Shown: positions 61,153 to 64,000 of the stretch, one piece after another | Layout: the number at the start of each line of letters is the position of its first letter | How positions within the stretch are numbered: the stretch's first letter is position 1 | NCBI GenBank assembly: GCA_049282265.1 | Contig: JBAPTR010000220.1 | Location: 1 to 64,000 of the forward strand | Length of the DNA: 64,000 nt | Direction: 5' to 3' | Source of the DNA: CAYUCJ01 sp049282265 | GTDB lineage: Bacteria; Desulfobacterota; DSM-4660; Desulfatiglandales; Desulfatiglandaceae | Notes under the pieces: generated by a model | What the model was told of the DNA's origin: nothing | Database searches by the model: none | Seen by the model: the letters and a program-made list of their open reading frames with translations, nothing else | Position numbers and translations under genes: made by a program

Positions 61153-62364
61153 ATGGATAGTGCAAGCGAGAGGACCTGTAACCCGATTTCGACACAGGAA
61201 CTGGAAAGGCGTTGGAAGGCGGTTCGACATGCCATGTCAGACAAAGGCATCGATTTCCTTATTATGCAGAATACGAATCAGTTTTTAGGGGGATATGTGA
61301 AGTGGTTTACGGATGTGCCGGCCTTCCATGGGTATCCGATAACCGTCATTTTTCCGCGAGACGACGATATGACGACCATCGCCTGCGGACCCCGAAAAAA
61401 TCCTGAAAGTGCGCTGACTGACCTGAGTGCTCAGGATTGGGCCTTCAGAGGTGTTAAGAACCGAATCACCGCGCCTTTTTTTGCCTCGCTGCATTATACC
61501 AAGACTTTCGATGCGGAATTCGTTGTGGATGAGCTGAAACCCATGAAAGACTGCACAATCGGGTTTGTGGGATTAGGCCAGATCAACGCCGCAACCCATC
61601 ATTATGTTACCTCCCATCTCACGTCCGCCGTGTTTGTCGATGCCACCGATCTGGTGGACAACATCAAGGCCATTAAGAGCGAAGAAGAAATAGGGCTTAT
61701 TAAGCGGACGGCAGCATTGCAGGACGTTGCCTTTGAAGAGGCCCTGCAGGCCCTCAAACCCGGGATGCGGGACTATGAAATCATGTCAATGGTTCAACAT
61801 ACGGTTCAGAACCTGGGCAGTGAAGAGCAGTTGATCATGGCCGGATCCGCTCCCATGGGAACACCCTGCATGATGCTGAAACGCCATTTCGCGAACCGGC
61901 AGATACAGGCCGGCGATCAGTTTACCCTGATGATCGAAGTCAGCGGTCCGGGCGGTCTGTACACGGAACTTTCCCGCAACGCCGTCCTTGGCAAGGCGTC
62001 GGATGCGTTATTGAAAAACGTAGAGATTGCCATAGAGGCGCAGAAAGTCACACTGGACTTGATGAAACCCGGAGCCGACCCCAAGGATCTGGTTGCAGCC
62101 AACAACGCGTTTCTGAGAAGCAAGGGCTTCCCCGAAGAAAAGAGGCTGTACGGCCACGGGCAGGGATACGACCTGGTGGAAAGGCCCGCCATCCGGGATG
62201 ACGAATCCATGAAGCTGGCCGCCAACATGAATATTACCCTTCATCCCATAGTCGCCACCGATACGGTGTATGCCTGGGTGTGTGATAATTATTTGGTCAC
62301 GGAAACCGGTGTCAGTGAGTGCCTACACAAGACGCCCAAAAAGGTCTTTGAGCTGGATGTTTGA
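61153..62364 (+). CDS. M24 (creatinase/Xaa-Pro) family protein with altered metal site
   Basis: A 403-residue protein with an N-terminal creatinase-like domain (1-165) and a pita-bread domain. The metal ligands of true M24 peptidases (Asp, Asp, His, Glu, Glu) appear as Glu in MIEVSG, Glu in YTELSR, His in YGHGQGYD, His in LHPIV and Asp in VCDNYLVTE. Metal binding is therefore probably lost or changed, as in creatinase and DddP-like relatives. ATG 61153 follows GAGGAG by nine bases; an earlier in-frame start at 61117 is less supported. The gene has its own terminator. Confidence 0.82.
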   Translation: MDSASERTCNPISTQELERRWKAVRHAMSDKGIDFLIMQNTNQFLGGYVKWFTDVPAFHGYPITVIFPRDDDMTTIACGPRKNPESALTDLSAQDWAFRGVKNRITAPFFASLHYTKTFDAEFVVDELKPMKDCTIGFVGLGQINAATHHYVTSHLTSAVFVDATDLVDNIKAIKSEEEIGLIKRTAALQDVAFEEALQALKPGMRDYEIMSMVQHTVQNLGSEEQLIMAGSAPMGTPCMMLKRHFANRQIQAGDQFTLMIEVSGPGGLYTELSRNAVLGKASDALLKNVEIAIEAQKVTLDLMKPGADPKDLVAANNAFLRSKGFPEEKRLYGHGQGYDLVERPAIRDDESMKLAANMNITLHPIVATDTVYAWVCDNYLVTETGVSECLHKTPKKVFELDV

Positions 62365-62395
62365 TCAATAGTTCTGAATTTTGATGGTACAAATC

Positions 62396-62417
62396 AAGGG
62401 GTGCCAAAGCACCCCTT
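62396..62417 (+). terminator. Stem-loop terminator after the M24 gene
   Basis: AAGGGGTGC (62396-62404) and GCACCCCTT (62409-62417) pair perfectly over nine bases with a CAAA loop; CTTTG follows, so the U-tract is weak. It lies 32 bases after the stop codon. Confidence 0.55.
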
Positions 62418-62493
62418 CTTTGCCTATAGGCGGCTGGCAGTGGTGGTATCATGGAAGATGCGATCAATAGTGCGTCATTATTTGAGGCGGGTT

Positions 62494-62994
62494 CTACCAG
62501 TTCGAATACTTTTCAATGTACTTCTCCCAAAACTCTTTATCCATATTCTGCCAATCGGAACCGAAACGTTGGTTGTAATACGGCGAAAAGCGTTCGAGCC
62601 ACCGCAGCCACGGATTTTTTTTCTTTTGGTGGGCCTCCAGGATGTCATTCAAATAGGTTTTGATGTTGGCCATTTCGTCCTTGGGAACAAAATAGGCCGC
62701 GCCCTTTTTGAACGACTTGACGGTATCCTCCGGGCTCATGGCATGGGCGGTCAACATGAGAGCGATGATATTTTGCTGACCGGCAATCTCCAACAGTTTG
62801 TAACCGTCAACACCCATGATATCCAATATGGCTAGATCAAATTGCTCGTTTTCTAATAGCTCTTTGGCCGCCTCGAATCTCGATGCTCTGATTACGGTGG
62901 ATTCGGATAATAGATCCGCAAGAGTGTCCAGGATGTCAGGCTCGTCGTCTACGATAAGGATTCGTTTTCCTGCGGCCAAATTTTTCGTTTCCAT
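62494..62994 (-). CDS. Stand-alone response regulator with a short C-terminal tail
   Basis: A 166-residue protein. The receiver domain has the acidic pair VDDEPD, the phospho-acceptor Asp in FDLAILDIMGVDGYK and the conserved Lys in YFVPKDE. After residue about 125 comes an aromatic tail (NPWLRWLERFSPYYNQRF) with no DNA-binding fold. No kinase gene is next to it; it may act with a hybrid or distant kinase. It is convergent with the M24 gene. Confidence 0.83.
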   Translation of the reverse strand: METKNLAAGKRILIVDDEPDILDTLADLLSESTVIRASRFEAAKELLENEQFDLAILDIMGVDGYKLLEIAGQQNIIALMLTAHAMSPEDTVKSFKKGAAYFVPKDEMANIKTYLNDILEAHQKKKNPWLRWLERFSPYYNQRFGSDWQNMDKEFWEKYIEKYSNW

Positions 62995-63102
62995 GTTACA
63001 TACCCTCTGGTAATTTTATTTTAGTCAATTTCAAAACATCCCGTGGTCCGGTTCAAAATTGAACATTTTGAAATCGGCTCATTTGTTTTGTTGTTTAAAA
63101 GT

Positions 63103-63123
63103 GATGACTTTTTCGAAGTCATC
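63103..63123. repeat. Terminal hairpin of the composite repeat family
   Basis: GATGACTT (63103-63110) pairs with AAGTCATC (63116-63123). The same TGATGACTTTTT-AAGTCATCA hairpin closes the full repeat copies at 22.8 and 24.4 kb. It overlaps the end of the flavoprotein gene and lies downstream of it, so it may serve as its terminator. Confidence 0.45.
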
Positions 63124-64000
63124 AGTCTTCATACGACAATGGTTCAAACCGCGTCGTCACTTCACCCTCTGTTCCTTTTCTTGCAACCATCAGACCGCAG
63201 AAGTTTGCATCATCGGTTTCCGGGAAATCCGCGCGGTAATGATAGGGCGGAAAGCGCGATTCCTTGCGGGCCAGCGCCGTCGTTGCAGTGATCTTGGCCA
63301 CCTGCTGAATGTTCGTGGCTTCGTGAACGCGCATCAACTCGTGTAGATTGTCGGCCTTCAGATCTTCCCGGGCGGCATCCAGGCGGTCCAGTTTCGTTAA
63401 CGCCGTTGTGAGGCTTTTTTCGGTCTTTACCGGGCCAAAATGATCGGTGGTAATGTACCGAACAATGTCTTCAAACTCCCAATACGGCATGCCCGATTTT
63501 TTTTCAAGTGGTCTGAAAATGCGTGCCTTTTCATCGGCCATTTTACCTGCATCCATGGGACGCAGCGCGTTTACCTTGGCTGCATAGTCGGCAGCATTCT
63601 TTCCGGCAGCATAACCGCCGGCGACACACATGTGGAGGCATCCCATCTGGTCTGCCGAATCTCCGGCGGCAAATATACCGGGAATATTGGAAGCGCAAGT
63701 CTCATCAATCTTGATTCCGCTGCCACATTGTTCTCCGGGACGGGCCTGCATGGGTTCGGATACCGTCATTTCAATCATGGTCCCTCCCAGATTATACCCT
63801 TTTTTCACAAAAAAATCAGGCAGGGTGTCTTTGTCATAACCCAAGGTGGCAAACAAGTGTTCCATGTCTTTTTGACTCAAATGCCGGCAATCCACGTAGA
63901 TGGGGCCGCGCCCTTCCTTCAATTCCTGGATGGTGGACCAGACCATGATATTACGCGGCGCTCCCTCGGCCATGGGGTGATAGCGCTCCATAAAGGGTTC
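63122..64000 (-). CDS. FAD-binding reductase of the fumarate reductase/AprA group (5' part outside window)
   Basis: The frame is open to the window edge; 292 codons including the stop are visible. The part seen holds the second half of the flavin domain (IPGIFAAGDSADQMGCLHMCVAGGYAAGKNAAD, residues within about 63610-63710 on the minus strand) and a C-terminal helical domain (LDAAREDLKADNLHELMRVHEATNIQQVAKIT region). Segments ERYHPM and the R-rich region ARKESRFPPYHYRADFPETDD match fumarate reductase, succinate dehydrogenase and APS reductase alpha subunits. Which of these it is cannot be settled from this half; its neighbours give no beta subunit. Confidence 0.8.
   Translation of the reverse strand, partial: EPFMERYHPMAEGAPRNIMVWSTIQELKEGRGPIYVDCRHLSQKDMEHLFATLGYDKDTLPDFFVKKGYNLGGTMIEMTVSEPMQARPGEQCGSGIKIDETCASNIPGIFAAGDSADQMGCLHMCVAGGYAAGKNAADYAAKVNALRPMDAGKMADEKARIFRPLEKKSGMPYWEFEDIVRYITTDHFGPVKTEKSLTTALTKLDRLDAAREDLKADNLHELMRVHEATNIQQVAKITATTALARKESRFPPYHYRADFPETDDANFCGLMVARKGTEGEVTTRFEPLSYED

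Overview
The window looks like chromosome of an anaerobic deltaproteobacterium (Desulfobacterota), probably a sulfate-reducing or syntrophic lineage. This is inferred from gene content: a cytoplasmic molybdopterin oxidoreductase with several Fe-S and flavin partners, a TauE/SafE-type exporter with a periplasmic head, a fumarate-reductase/AprA-like flavoprotein, IclR-controlled TRAP and ABC uptake operons feeding CoA-linked catabolism, and a probable selenocysteine protein. No rRNA, tRNA, CRISPR array or intact insertion sequence was seen.

Layout. 1-4882: an efflux operon (HlyD adaptor cut by the window edge, two ABC ATPases, two ABC-2 permeases). 4934-14167: a phosphate regulon, with phoB-phoR behind a four-repeat Pho box, two minus-strand genes (AsmA-like and B3/4-domain), then pstS-pstC-pstA-pstB-phoU behind two further Pho box arrays. 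14377-21088 (minus): a membrane and redox operon, UPF0182 protein, a DsbA-like thioredoxin whose CXXC motif reads UPYC through an in-frame UGA, a small membrane protein, a TSUP exporter and an Oxa1/EMC3-like membrane protein. 21181-24602: a repeat-rich stretch with an alpha/beta hydrolase that has a Cys nucleophile, an internally deleted metallo-beta-lactamase and a HEAT-repeat protein.

24664-41563: a large catabolic operon under an IclR regulator, with a polyamine-type ABC importer, proline racemase family enzyme, two metallo-amidohydrolase types, two class III aminotransferases, 3-oxoacid CoA-transferase, thiolase and a divergent crotonase. Together these could import an amide or amino compound, epimerise, hydrolyse and transaminate it, move CoA onto a keto acid and thiolyse it; the substrate is unknown. 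41955-45599: an MFS transporter, an ABC-F ATPase with a leader peptide and attenuator-like terminator, and a DMT transporter remnant.

45794-53808 (minus): a second catabolic operon under another IclR regulator: TRAP transporter (DctP, DctQ, DctM), FAH-family hydrolase, DHDPS-family lyase, Asp/Glu racemase-fold enzyme and a class-2-like dihydroorotate dehydrogenase with a Cys at the catalytic base. 54455-60889: an operon for a soluble Mo/W-bisMGD enzyme with a four-cluster ferredoxin, a GltD-type flavoprotein carrying a NuoF-like tail, a CBS protein and a NuoG/HoxU-like subunit. 61153-64000: a divergent M24 protein, a response regulator and the C-terminal part of an FRD/AprA-like flavoprotein.

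The strongest leads are the selenoprotein and its hairpin, the 11-bp periodic Pho boxes, a composite hairpin repeat family, the ABC-F leader, and the unusual soluble Mo/W redox operon.
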